Notes under the pieces: generated by a model
What the model was told of the DNA's origin: nothing
Seen by the model: the letters and a program-made list of their open reading frames with translations, nothing else
Databases searched by the model: none
Position numbers and translations under genes: made by a program
From: Lineus longissimus
Taxonomy: Eukaryota > Nemertea > Pilidiophora > Heteronemertea > Lineidae
Assembly (NCBI RefSeq): GCF_910592395.1
Contig: NC_088311.1
Span: 7,316,501-7,380,500 of the forward strand
Length of the DNA stretch: 64,000 bases
Reading direction: 5' to 3'
In this document: positions 1-10,748 of the stretch, in pieces
How the letters are laid out: the number at the start of each line of letters is the position of its first letter
Position numbering within the stretch: the first letter of the stretch is position 1

Positions 1-2
1 AC

Positions 3-3000
3 GAACGAGCCACGCAGTACCGAAATCCTATCACTGGGAAAACCATGTCCATAGATGAAGCTCACGCTCAAGGTCTAATCAAGAAAACGCCTGTCCGTAG
101 GGATAAGATCATTTCAGTGAAGGACCCGAGAACTGGGAAAATGATCAGTTTGGAGACGGCCAAGAAGGCTGGAATCATTGACGAGGATGCGGGACTCTAC
201 AGGAACCCCATCACAGGCAAAACAATGACTATAGATCAGGCTGCTGCATTAGGGCTCGTCAAGAGAATACAAGTCCAACCAACAAAGGCTCCAAGCAAGA
301 TCTCATTTGAAGATGCCATGAAGTTAGGCCTTATTGATACAGATTCTGGAACGTTCCGTGATCCGAACACAGGCGAGACTATACCACTAGCAGATGCCAT
401 CAGCCAAGGTTTGATTGACATGCAAGCACCTGCTCTTCACGATCTTAACTCGGGCAGGAAAATACCACTGGAAGAGGCCATTAACAGAAAACTTATCGAC
501 CCCAAAACAGGCCGCCTGAACAAATTCAAAGCCAAATCATTGGGCCTCAATATAGCGGAAGTGACCGAAAGGAAGCCATTGAATTTTGAAGATGCTGTGA
601 AATGTGGCTTACTAGATGCGAAAACGGGTGAGTTCACTGACCCTTCAACTGGTCAGAAACTGACACTCGAAGATGCAATTAAGGATAACTTGGTTGATGG
701 CAAGTCGATTTCCATCACGGACATGAGCACCGGGAAGAGAATGTACTTGGATGATGCGATAGCTGCTGGTGTCGTTGATGGCAAGACGGGCCAGGTCTGC
801 GACAGTGCAACTGGTCAGAGTCTACTGTCTCTTGATGATGCCTTAGAGTCTGGACTGGTACAAAGTACCTTTGATCCGACAACCGGCGACGTGCTTGACC
901 TTGAATCAGGTCGCAAGCTCAGCATCACTGAGGCACTGCAGGCTGGCACTATCGATGACAAGGTGCAAGTCTATGACCCTAAGACTGGAAAGCACATCTC
1001 CTTGGATCAAGCAAAGAAGAAGGGGATAATTGATAAGACTAAAGGAACCTATACCGACAAAGAAACTGGAAAGAAGATAACTATCAAGGATGCTGCCAAG
1101 TTGGGACTTCTGGCTGTTGTTGGTGCTCCAGTACTAGCAGGGATGGCTGTGTATGATGCCGTCAAGAGCAAGAAAGATAAGCCCAAGAAACCAGGCAAAG
1201 TTTGGACAAGAATGGGAGAAACAGCACCGGAGTTGCCATCGAATGTCCTCATTGATGAGGAGAGTGGGTTGATAGTTGATAAAGATACTGGCAGGAGGTA
1301 CTCACTTAATGCAGCAGTAGAACAGGGTCTCTTATCGGCCGATATTGCTGATGCGTTGAGGTCACCACAAGATGAAGATGTGGAAATGGCTCCGCCTCTA
1401 CCCCCAAAACAACGAAGACAAAGTGAAATGGAGCGGGATGCCATCAGTGGTCAACTTCAGAGTATGGATGCGGATATCAATTGGCAAACCAAGGAGATTA
1501 CTGATGCGTCTACTGGTGAGAAACTGACTGCTGAAGAAGCTTTGAGGCGAGGTTTGATCGACTCGCAGATTGCTCAGCTGATCGAATCAACTCCACCTGC
1601 TGCTCCTCCAAGTAAGGATAAATGGACTCTCAATGAACTCATGGATCAAGGCCTTGTGCTAGCACCTATTGGCAGGATTAAAGACCCATCGACCGGGAAG
1701 CACATGACTGTTGAAGAGGCCATCGACCTTGGAATCCTTGACCCCAATAACTCTACCATACTCAATCCCAAGACTGGAGAAGCCATGACACTTGCTGATG
1801 CAATCCAAAAAGGGGTATTTAACCCTCACAGTGGAGCATTCAAAGATCCTACAACCGGAAGCTCTATAAGCTTTGCAGAAGCAGCACTTCATGGTTGCAT
1901 TCCATCCGCATCAAAGACAACACAGAATGGTGCCCAGAAACCAACATTGAAGGAAGCAATTGACCAGGGATTGGTTGATCCAAGAAGTAATACATACACG
2001 GATCCCTTTACTGGTGAAAAGATGTCGGTTGCTGAAGCATTACAGAAGAATCTGCTAGCTTCACCAGGAGATGTTGCACCAATGACATTAGCTGATGCCA
2101 TACAGAGAGGGTTGTTCAACGAAGAGTCCGGAATCTTCACAGACAAGAAGACTGGTCGTAGGATGAAGCTGCAGCAGGCATTAGATGCCGGTCTAATTGA
2201 CAGCGCTTCCACTTTGTACGACACAGGAAGTGGCAAGCTCATGACATTACAGGAAGCCATCGGCGCTGGCAAAATTGACGGTAGTTCTGGTAAATTCATC
2301 GATCTGAAAACTGGCAAGAAGATGTCAATAAAGTATGCTGCAAAGCTTGGCCTGTTAGCAATTGTTGGGCCACCATCCCCAGGAGCTATGTCTGTTACGG
2401 AGGCAACACAGACTGGCCAGAAGCGAATCAGACGTGTGAAACCAAAGGATAGGAAGGTACCGACTAACCTTTCTCCAGCTCTAGCAGTTGCACCAGAGAG
2501 TTCAGTCACATATCAACAAGGTATCTTGGCGAAAGTCATCGATCCTGAGACGATGGAATGGACAACAATCCACACTTATACAACTGAAGAAGAACGCAAA
2601 CCCAAGGGTATGCCAGTATTCGAAGCAATCAAGCGTGGATGGTTAGACCCAAAAACTGGAATGTTTAAAGCGCCAAAACGTAAGAAAGCTATTTCACTTG
2701 ACTATGCCATCAGGGAAGGTCTTCTTGATCCAACGTCTGCCAACTTCATCGAGCCGAGGACAAAGTCCAAGGTATCACTCAGTGAAGCCATCAAGAAGGG
2801 ATTGGTTGATCCGACTGGTGGGTGTCTTGAACCAGTTACGGGCCGCAGACTTACAATGAAGGAGGCAATCAGTAGAGGTTACATCGTCGAGGCTGTGAAC
2901 ACAGAACCAAATGTCAAGAAAATTGTCGTCGAAAAGGAGAACGTCAAATTCCATGTCGACGCTGTTGTTGATCCAAGGAACGGTTCCTCGTTATCTCTGA

Positions 3001-3758
3001 ATGATGCAGTCAAACAAGGTATCATCAACATCTCACGCGGCCTGTATGTAAACCCGGATACTGGCGAGACAATGCCCGTTGATATTGCTGTGGAGAACGG
3101 CTTAATCAAAGGCCGCGTCCTTGAACGAAGGTCGTCTGTTGAGGAGTATGTGAAAGATGCTGAAGGTAACCTTGTCGTCGAAGCAGGTTCTAAAGTTCTC
3201 TTTGGCGTCCCTCAGGAGGAAAAGTTGACTGGCATCATGGACCCAAGAACTGGACAGGAGATTTCCATTGATGAAGCCATCAAGTTGAATATCATTGACA
3301 AAGATGCCAAGATGTACGTTAATCCTTTGACGAAAGAAGAAATGACAATGGAAGAGGCTGCGAAGCAAGGATTAGTAAGGTTTGAACCTGTAAGTTCTGG
3401 TGCTCCTGCTGTTGTTGACCTGGGCAACCTGACTTGCACGGATCCTAAGACTGGGGAAGCTGTGTCCCTTGCTGAAGCTCTGGAGAAAGGGATTATCAAG
3501 GCTAAATCTGCTGTTCTGGGTGGCACCATCGATGGAAAACATGGTTTGTACATTAACCCTCAAACTGGTGCTACAATGTCTTTGTCAGATGCTGTGAAGA
3601 AGGGCCTGGTGTCTTTGGAAGCTGGATCACCTGATGCAAAAGAACCGATCATCATAACTCCAGAAGGTGATGTCTTGGACACCAAGGCATTGAGAGTAAC
3701 TCCAGTGCCCGTCAAGGAAGGTGAAAAACTAAGTGCTGCTGATCTCCGAGAGATTGTC
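3..3758 (+). repeat. Irregular plakin-repeat array
   Basis: Units of DPxTG...EA...GLID are spaced irregularly (about 30-40 residues) with several breaks. Two breaks follow a GKK-(I/M)-(T/S)-I-K-x-AAKLGLLA motif and contain a hydrophobic, Gly/Pro/Ala-rich segment: 1101-1160 (LLAVVGAPVLAG) and about 2344-2398 (LLAIVGPPSPGA). Each is followed by a Lys/Arg-rich stretch. The hydrophobic runs are too short and too proline-rich for confident membrane spans. They are more likely buried linkers between globular plakin modules. Confidence 0.8.
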
Positions 3759-6700
3759 GACCCAAGAACTGGGCAGTCACTCAGTCCCGCTGAAGCCATT
3801 GCAAAAGGTATCATTGACTTGGAGAAGGGAAAATATGTCAATCCAGTCAGCGGTCAGTCTATGACGATTGAAGAAGCCATTGATCGAAATTACATTGCCA
3901 AAGCAGAGGCACCAATCAAATCTGCTCTAGATATTGAGTCTGTCAAGGATCCACGTACGGGTGAGACATTAAGTTCAGCTGAAGCTATCGCTAAGGGTAT
4001 TATTGACCTTGACAAGGGTAAATACATTGATCCATCATCTGGGAAGTCCATCTCTCTACAAGAGGCAGCAGACAAAGGCTACATCGATAAAGCCCACATC
4101 CCTGTCCCAGGTGTAGCTGAAATCATACACGTGAAAGATCCCCGCACTGGCGAGAAACTCACTGCAGCAGAAGCTATTGCCAAGGGAATCATTGATAAGG
4201 ACACTGGAAGATATATTGACCCCACGACTGGCCAGTCAATGTCGCTCCAAGAGGCTGTCAGTAAAGGACTTGTGGACAAGGCTAAGATGCCCCTCACCAC
4301 TGCCATGGACATCAAAGATGTAAAGGATCCACGGACAGGAAAGTCTCTCACAGCTGCTGAGGCGGTAGCACAAGGCATTCTCGACTTTGAGAAAGGCAGC
4401 TATATTGATCCGTCCACTGGCAAGTCCATGCCAATTGAAGAGGCTGTGCAGAGAGGCTTCATTGAAAAGATTGATGAACCGGTGAAAAGCATTACAGATA
4501 TCAAACATGTCATTGATCCGCTCACTGGTGAGGTGTTAAGTCCAACTGAAGCTGTCGCCCGTGGTATCATCGATTTTGCTACTGGTAAATATGTTGACCC
4601 CAACTCAGGAAAGGCCGTCTCCATGCAGGATGCCATTAGCAAGGGTTTGATTGAGAGAGTTGAGGCACCACTGAGAACTATTGCTGACATCAGAACCGTT
4701 AAGGATCCAAGAACCTATGAGGCACTCACTCCAGCTGAAGCAGTTTCCAGGGGAATCTTGAACCTTGAAACGGGAAAATACATTGACCCAATAACAGGAA
4801 AGGCCATGAGCATTGAGGATGCTGTCGAGAAAGGCCTTGTTGACAAAACTGAAGTCCCAGTATGGTCGGCTGTTGACATTGCTGGGGTCACTGATCCAAG
4901 GACAGGAGAATCCCTTAGCACCGCTGAAGCCATCAAACGTGGAATACTGGATGTCGGCAGTGGGAAGTATGTTGATCCTGTCACTGGTGAGGGCATCTCA
5001 ATCCAAGAAGCAGTAAATAGAGGTCTAGTCCATGAACTGGACTCAGGTATCAAGAGCCCAGAAGACATAAAATCTGTCAGAGATTTGAGAACTGGTGAGG
5101 TTCTAACTCCTCAAGAGGCCGCAGCAAGAGGCCTTATTGACCTGAAGAAGGGAAAATACATAGATCCAGTTACTCGCCACCCAATTTCTCTGCAAGAAGC
5201 TGTGAGAAGAGGTCTGGTGGACAAAGCAGATAAACCCAAAAGAACACTGGCTGATCTCAAAAACATCCGCGATCCCAAAACTGGGCAACTTTTAACACCT
5301 GCTCAAGCTGTTGCAAAAGGACTTATTGATATTAAGAAAGGAAGATACATTGATCCCATTTCAGGTCGATCAATTTCATTAGATGAAGCCATTGCTAAGG
5401 GATTGGTGGAGGAAGAAAAGGCACCAATTAAGTCGGCCATGGACATCAAACAGGTCAAAGATCCCATGACTGGGGAGTACATAAGCCCAGCTGAAGCCAT
5501 AGAGAAAGGTATCATTGATTTGGATGCTGGCAAATACATTGACCCACAATCGGGACAAGCTATATCGATCGAGGAAGCTGTAGAGAGGGGATTGTTGGAG
5601 AAAGCTGACGAACCAGTGAGAGACACCAGAGACTTGAAAGAGGTCACAGACCCAAGGACAGGAGAAGTCATTACTCCTGAAGAGGCAGTCGCTAGGGGTA
5701 TCGTTGACTTCAAGAAGGGCACTTACACTGATCCTACAACTGGGAAGTCCATTCCCTTGAAGGAGGCGGTCACACGAGGCCTTGTAAAGAAGGTCGACGC
5801 ACCAATCAGAACACTGTCAGAAATCAAAGCAGTCAAGGACCCAAGAACAGGGGAGACCATCAGTACTGATGAAGCCATTGCCAGGGGCATCATTGATGTT
5901 GAAAGAGGCCTGTATGTTGATCCCAGCACTGGGCAGGCTATGCCAATCCAAGATGCAGTCAACCAAGGTTTCATTGACAAGTCGGGCACACCTATCAAAA
6001 CAGTGAAAGAGATCCAGAAAGTTACTGATCCACATACTGGTGAACCGTTGAGTGCTGCTGAAGCCATTGCAAGAGGTATCATCGACCTCAAGAAAGGGGA
6101 GTACATTGACCCGAAAACTGGCCAAGCTATATCGTTGTCGGAAGCAGCGGACAGAGGACTCATTGACAGGACTGGGTTACCAAGCATGCGTGATCTTGAC
6201 CTAGCTCCTGGAGAGAAGAGCCTGATTATCCATTCAGTCAACGATCTAAGAACTGGTGAAGAGGTCCCTATTGCTGCCTTGGCCGAGTGCTTTAATCTTG
6301 ATCAGGGGACATTTGTGGACCCATCAAATGGCAAGGAGATCACCATCCAAGAAGCCATCGATAAGGGCTTGCTGAATGCAACTTTGGTTGCACTGTCAGA
6401 AGATGGAAAGGTGACTGTAGAATGTGCTACGCAAGATATCACTGGCTATGATGTCAAGTCGGTCGTTGATTCGTCCACTGGGGAGAAGCTGCCCATCAGG
6501 GATGCAATAAAGAAAGGCCTGATAGATCTTAGAGCTGGGAAGTACATCGATGCTGTGACTGGAGAACAGATGGGGATCGAAGAAGCCATAACCGCTGGGA
6601 AAGTCAAAGCAAAAAAACTCAAGCACTTGCCGGGGATGATGGATCAACCTGTTGATCATTACGTCCTTGACATTGGTGAGTCAACTGACGAGGAAATGGA

Positions 6701-9700
6701 TACTGGTCGTCCAAGCGGGCCAATGACAGTTTCCCAGGCAATTGCAGAGGGATGGGTCAATTCAGCAAAAGGAGAATTTGTAAATCCACAAACAGGCGAG
6801 ACCATGAGTATTGGAGAGGCTGTCCAGCGCGGATTGCTGCAGCCACCATCAGATGGTGCTATGAGCTTCAATGCTGCTCTGAAACGAGGGTTGATTGATG
6901 TTGACAAGAAGACCTATACAGACCCTATCAATGGCCACGTGATGCCATTGCAAGATGCTGTCAACATGGGCAAACTGAAGCTTACTGAACCTGGTCAGCC
7001 TCTGTCAAGAGCTGAAGCTTCGGTTCTTGGTCTCCTTGATGAAACAAAAGACACTTTTGTCAACCCAAAAACTGGCAAGAAGATGAAAATTGAAGATGCC
7101 GAGAAAGCTGGCCTCCTGAAACCCAAAGATGTCAAAGGATTCACATTTGAAGAGGCTCTGTCAATGGGCTTGATCGATGCCAAGCAAGGGCTGTACCGGG
7201 ATCCAAAAACCAAGAAGACTATGCCTATTGAGGAAGCTATCAGACAGGGAAAACTCCAAGCTGCAGAGTCAGGAAAGCCGTTATCTGCAGAGGAAGCTCA
7301 GGCCAGAGGTCTCCTGGATCTCACCAAGGGTACATTTGTACATCCCGACACCAAGCAGAAGATGTCAATTGATGATGCCATCATGAAAGGTCACTTAGAG
7401 GTCACTCCAGAGAAGAGGAGTCTGACCTTTGAGAGTGCACTGGCGAAAGGTTTAGTGGATATCCAGCAAGATACATTCAAAGATCCTGTCACTGGTGAAG
7501 TAATGCCTATTGAAGAGGCAGTCAAGGCAGGAAAGCTTAGACTCACTCAGCCTGGGCTGGCTATGGCCCCCGAGGAAGCAGTTGCCAGGGGTCTGCTGGA
7601 CCCTAATGCTAATATCTTCACAGATCCTGTGACAAACCAATCCATGCCATTAAATGAAGCAGTCATGAGAGGGTTCCTCAGACCTAAGCCTGCAAAGAAA
7701 GGCATGGACTTTGAGGAAGCATTGGAGCGAGGTCTCGTTGATATGGAGAAGGGTCAGTTCTTTGACAAGGCAACCGGCAAGCCTGTGTCCATTGAGGAAG
7801 CAATCCTGAGTGGTAAAGTTGTCTTGTCTGAGAAAGGAGAGGGTATGTGTGTGGAAGAAGCGCAAGCAAGAGGGCTTCTTGATAAGTCAGGCAAAGTGTT
7901 CTTTGATCCTGTTACTGGAAAAGAGATGCTACTGGAAGAGGCTCTGATGAGAGGACATCTGAAAGCTTTGGATGAAAATGCCATGACACTTCAAGAGGCG
8001 ATAGAAAAAGGTCTCTATGATCCGAAGACAGGTGCTGTCATGGACCCAAGCACTGGACAGACAATGAGCTTGAACGATGCAATCAAAGCTGGAACCATTG
8101 CTCTGACTGATATTGACAAGGCAATGGGAACAGAGGAAGCTCAGGTCCGAGGGTTCATTGATCCGAAAACTGGCAAGTTCACCAACCCAGTCACTGGTGA
8201 ATCTATGGACATAGACGAGGCAATCCTGAAGGGACACTTGAAACCAAAACCCGCCGAACAAGCCATGACATTTAGCCAAGCACTGCACAGGGGCTTGTAC
8301 GATCCAGCCACCAATGAATTTGTTGACCCAGCTACTGGAGACCGAATGACGGTGGAGGAAGCAGTGAAAGCTGGGAAACTGATCCTATCCGATGCTGACA
8401 AACCCATTACCATTACTGAAGCTATGGCACGAGGCCTGGTTGACTCTCCTACCAATGAATTCACACACCCCATTACCGGAGAAAAGATGTCAGTTGCTGA
8501 AGCCATTGAACGAGGTCTACTCCAGGAAGAACGCATTGCAAAGCCTCGCCCCATGACCATCACTGAGGCAAGGAGATTAGGTTACCTAGATGAAGGTTCC
8601 CAAACCTTCGTGGACCCAAGAACTGGTCAGTCAATGCCAGTAGACAAAGCAATCCAGTGTGGGCTTCTACAGCCAAGTGAACAGGAGGGTTCAATCTCAT
8701 TCAATGTAGCCCTTAACAGGGATCTCATCGATGCAGATAACAAAACATTCGCAGATCCAACCACTGGCAGGCGAATTCCAATTAAGGAAGCACTTGCATC
8801 TGGTAAGCTCAAACTCTCAGACCAAGGTCAGGTATTGTCTCACGAGGAGGCTCAAGTCCTTGGTCTCTTGGATGAAAGAAATAATGCATTTGTCGATCCG
8901 CAGACCAGTGACAAGATGACAATAGCTGAAGCTGAGAAGCGTGGCTTGCTGAAACCAGTTGCACAAGAGCAGCCCATGACGATAGAAGAAGCTGTTGCCA
9001 AGGGCATGTTGGATCCTGTATTCGGTGTCTTCACCGATCCTAAAACTGGTGAACAAATGAACTTGTCCGAGGCGGCCGAGATGGGACTGGTCAAGCTGAC
9101 TGACAGTGGAAAAGCCATGATGGTTGAGGAAGCCCAAGCAAGAGGATTGATTGACACAGAAACTGAACAGTTCACTCATCCAGATACTGAGGAAGTCATG
9201 TCACTTGATGAAGCGCTCATGAGAGGATACTTGGGAGCAAAGCCGGACAAGTCAAGTCTTACATTCGAAACTGCTCTAGAAAATGGCCTAATTGATGCTG
9301 CAACTGGTGAATTTATTGACCCGAAAACCAAGAAGAGAATGAAGTTGGAAGATGCTGTGAAACTTGGTAAAGTGACACTAACCCAACCTGGTCTTGCTAT
9401 GAACCCAGAAGAAGCCATTGCCCGTGGCTTGCTAGACTTGAGCAAGAATCAGTACACAGATCCAGTAACAAATGATTCCATGACCTTGGAAGATGCTGTG
9501 ATGAGAGGCTTGCTGAAACCAAAGCCAGATGAGAACAGTCTTACCTTTGAAGAAGCTTTGACTAAGGGCTTAGTTGACCTGAAGAACCATCAGTTTAAGG
9601 ATCCAGTCACTGGACAAGTCATGCCTCTTGTGGAAGCTGTCTTGCAGGGCAAGCTACGCCTCACTGAACCGGGTCACACAATGAGCATGGAGGAAGCCGA

Positions 9701-10580
9701 AGCCAGGGGGTTATTTGATAAGGGCGGTCGCGTCTTTATCAATCCACACACTGGGGAGGAGATGTTAGTCAGCGAGGCTCTCATGGAAGGCTACCTCAAG
9801 GTATCGTCCAAAGATGGCATTCCATTTGACGAAGCTGTAGAGCGAGGGTTGTACGATGCTGAAACCGACACTTTCACCGATCCAAAAACGAAAAAGAAAA
9901 TGAGTCTTGAAGATGCTATCAGACGTGGCAAGGTAAAACTCACGGAGAACGGCAAAGGTATGAGTGTTGAGGAAGCTGCTGTGCGTGGCTTGATTAATCC
10001 AGATACCAGTGACTTCACAAATCCTGTAACTGGTGAGAGCATGGGCATCGATACTGCTATCCTGAAAGGCCTGCTGAAGCCCATGGGTGAAGAGGAAGGC
10101 ATACAGTTCAGTGTTGCCCTGAAGGATGGGTTGTATGACATCAAGACAAAGGAGTTTGTCGATCCAAAGACAGGGGATCGGATGACCTTGGATGAAGCTG
10201 TTAGGTCAGGGAAACTACAACTTGCCGATCTGAGCAGACCCATGTCAGTTGATGAAGCCATTGCTCGCGGACTACTAAACGAAGAAACTGGTGAATATGT
10301 ACATCCAGTCACTGGTCAGAAAATGTCTCAAGATGAAGCATTGGCGAAGGGATACCTACGAGCGCGTCGTCCGTCAGATCTTCCAGGGGTTACAACACAG
10401 GAAGCTACTGTTTACAAAACAGAGCCTGGCTACCACATCAGTCCAAGTGGAATGGTTGCGGATGCTGCTGGTCACAAGATACCCATCCAAAGAGCTGTCG
10501 AGGAAGGGATCATCAAAGTGGAAGCCCAGAGAGAGGAGTCCATTCCAGAACTAAGTCAACCTAGTCAACTGGCTGAGAAG
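3..10580 (+). CDS. MACF1: Giant plakin-repeat exon, part 1 (5' end outside window)
   Basis: The frame is open from base 3, 42 nt before the first ATG at 45, and the residues before that ATG already form a plakin repeat (YRNPITGKTM), so the ATG is internal and not a start. The 10,578 nt encode repeats of the form DP-x-TG-x-x-(M/L)-S-(I/L)-x-E-A-(I/V)-x-x-G-(L/I)-(I/V)-D. This is the PF00681-like plectin repeat without its LLEAQ half. Three arrays follow each other: irregular, 63-residue and 93-residue. A proline motif PPLPPKQRR at about 1390-1416 fits a class II SH3 ligand. Codon 10578-10580 (AAG) is followed by GTAAGT, a perfect donor, giving a phase-0 end. If the following 168 nt are kept, this exon is continuous with the next one. 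Confidence 0.9.
3759..6616 (+). repeat. 63-residue (189-nt) plakin super-repeat, 15 units
   Basis: Each unit has two half-modules: DPRTGE-x-L-(S/T)-x-AEAIA-x-GIID, then GKYIDP-x-(S/T)-G-x-(S/A)-(M/I)-S-(I/L)-x-EAV-x-(K/R)-GL(I/V), then a short linker. The Asp of DP falls at 3759, 5082 (7 x 189 later) and 6027 (12 x 189 later), so the first thirteen units hold an exact 189-nt period without an indel. Units 14 (near 6240) and 15 (6468) follow at longer spacing and are more diverged. Confidence 0.93.
6723..10382 (+). repeat. 93-residue plakin super-repeat, 12 units as two six-unit blocks
   Basis: A unit has four EA-helices. They run as (M/L)-(S/T)-F-x-x-AL-x-(R/K)-GL-(I/Y)-D, DP-x-TG-x-x-MP-(I/L)-x-(E/D)-AV-x-x-GK-(L/V)-x-L, then PM-S-x-EEA-x-ARGLLD, and finally TGE-x-M-x-(I/L)-x-EA-(I/L)-x-(K/R)-G-(L/H)-L-K-P. 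Block A (6723-8552) and block B (8553-10382) match unit by unit in idiosyncratic positions. Examples are QPGLAM-x-PEEA in unit 3 of each block and TNPVTGESM in unit 5 of each block. The block offset is 1830 nt at the start, 1833 at the second landmark and 1836 at the fifth unit. Confidence 0.9.
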
Positions 10581-10748
10581 GTAAGTCAATTAATTTCTGC
10601 TAATTCATTACAGCTTTCTAGTCTTAGGTTTAATTGTCCGGGTGATATAGATTTTTTCAATTTTTGCCATTCTGTCTCATGCATATCTCCTCATTTGGTA
10701 ATGGATTCTGTCAATTTTGATATGTCTCTCAACCAGCTTGTATTACAG
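10581..10748 (+). other. Probable in-frame short intron (exitron-like) inside the giant frame
   Basis: The segment begins GTAAGT directly after GAGAAG and ends with a pyrimidine-rich stretch and TTGTATTACAG before GTGGTTTC. It is 168 nt long, a multiple of three, and has no stop in frame, so it is invisible to a simple ORF search. Its translation (rich in Phe, Ser, Asn, Leu and Cys) contains no plakin motif, and the DNA is strikingly T-rich compared with both flanks. Splicing is phase 0 and joins ...QLAEK to VVSFDDVDV. Whether it is always removed or sometimes retained cannot be read from the DNA. Confidence 0.85.

Noticed and set aside
45-47. ATG at 45 as the translation start
   Set aside because: The frame is open to base 3 and codes a plakin repeat before the ATG, so the protein begins upstream of the window.
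10581-10748. Hydrophobic insert in the giant ORF as a membrane segment
   Set aside because: It is better explained as translated intron: consensus splice sites, T-rich composition and no plakin motif.
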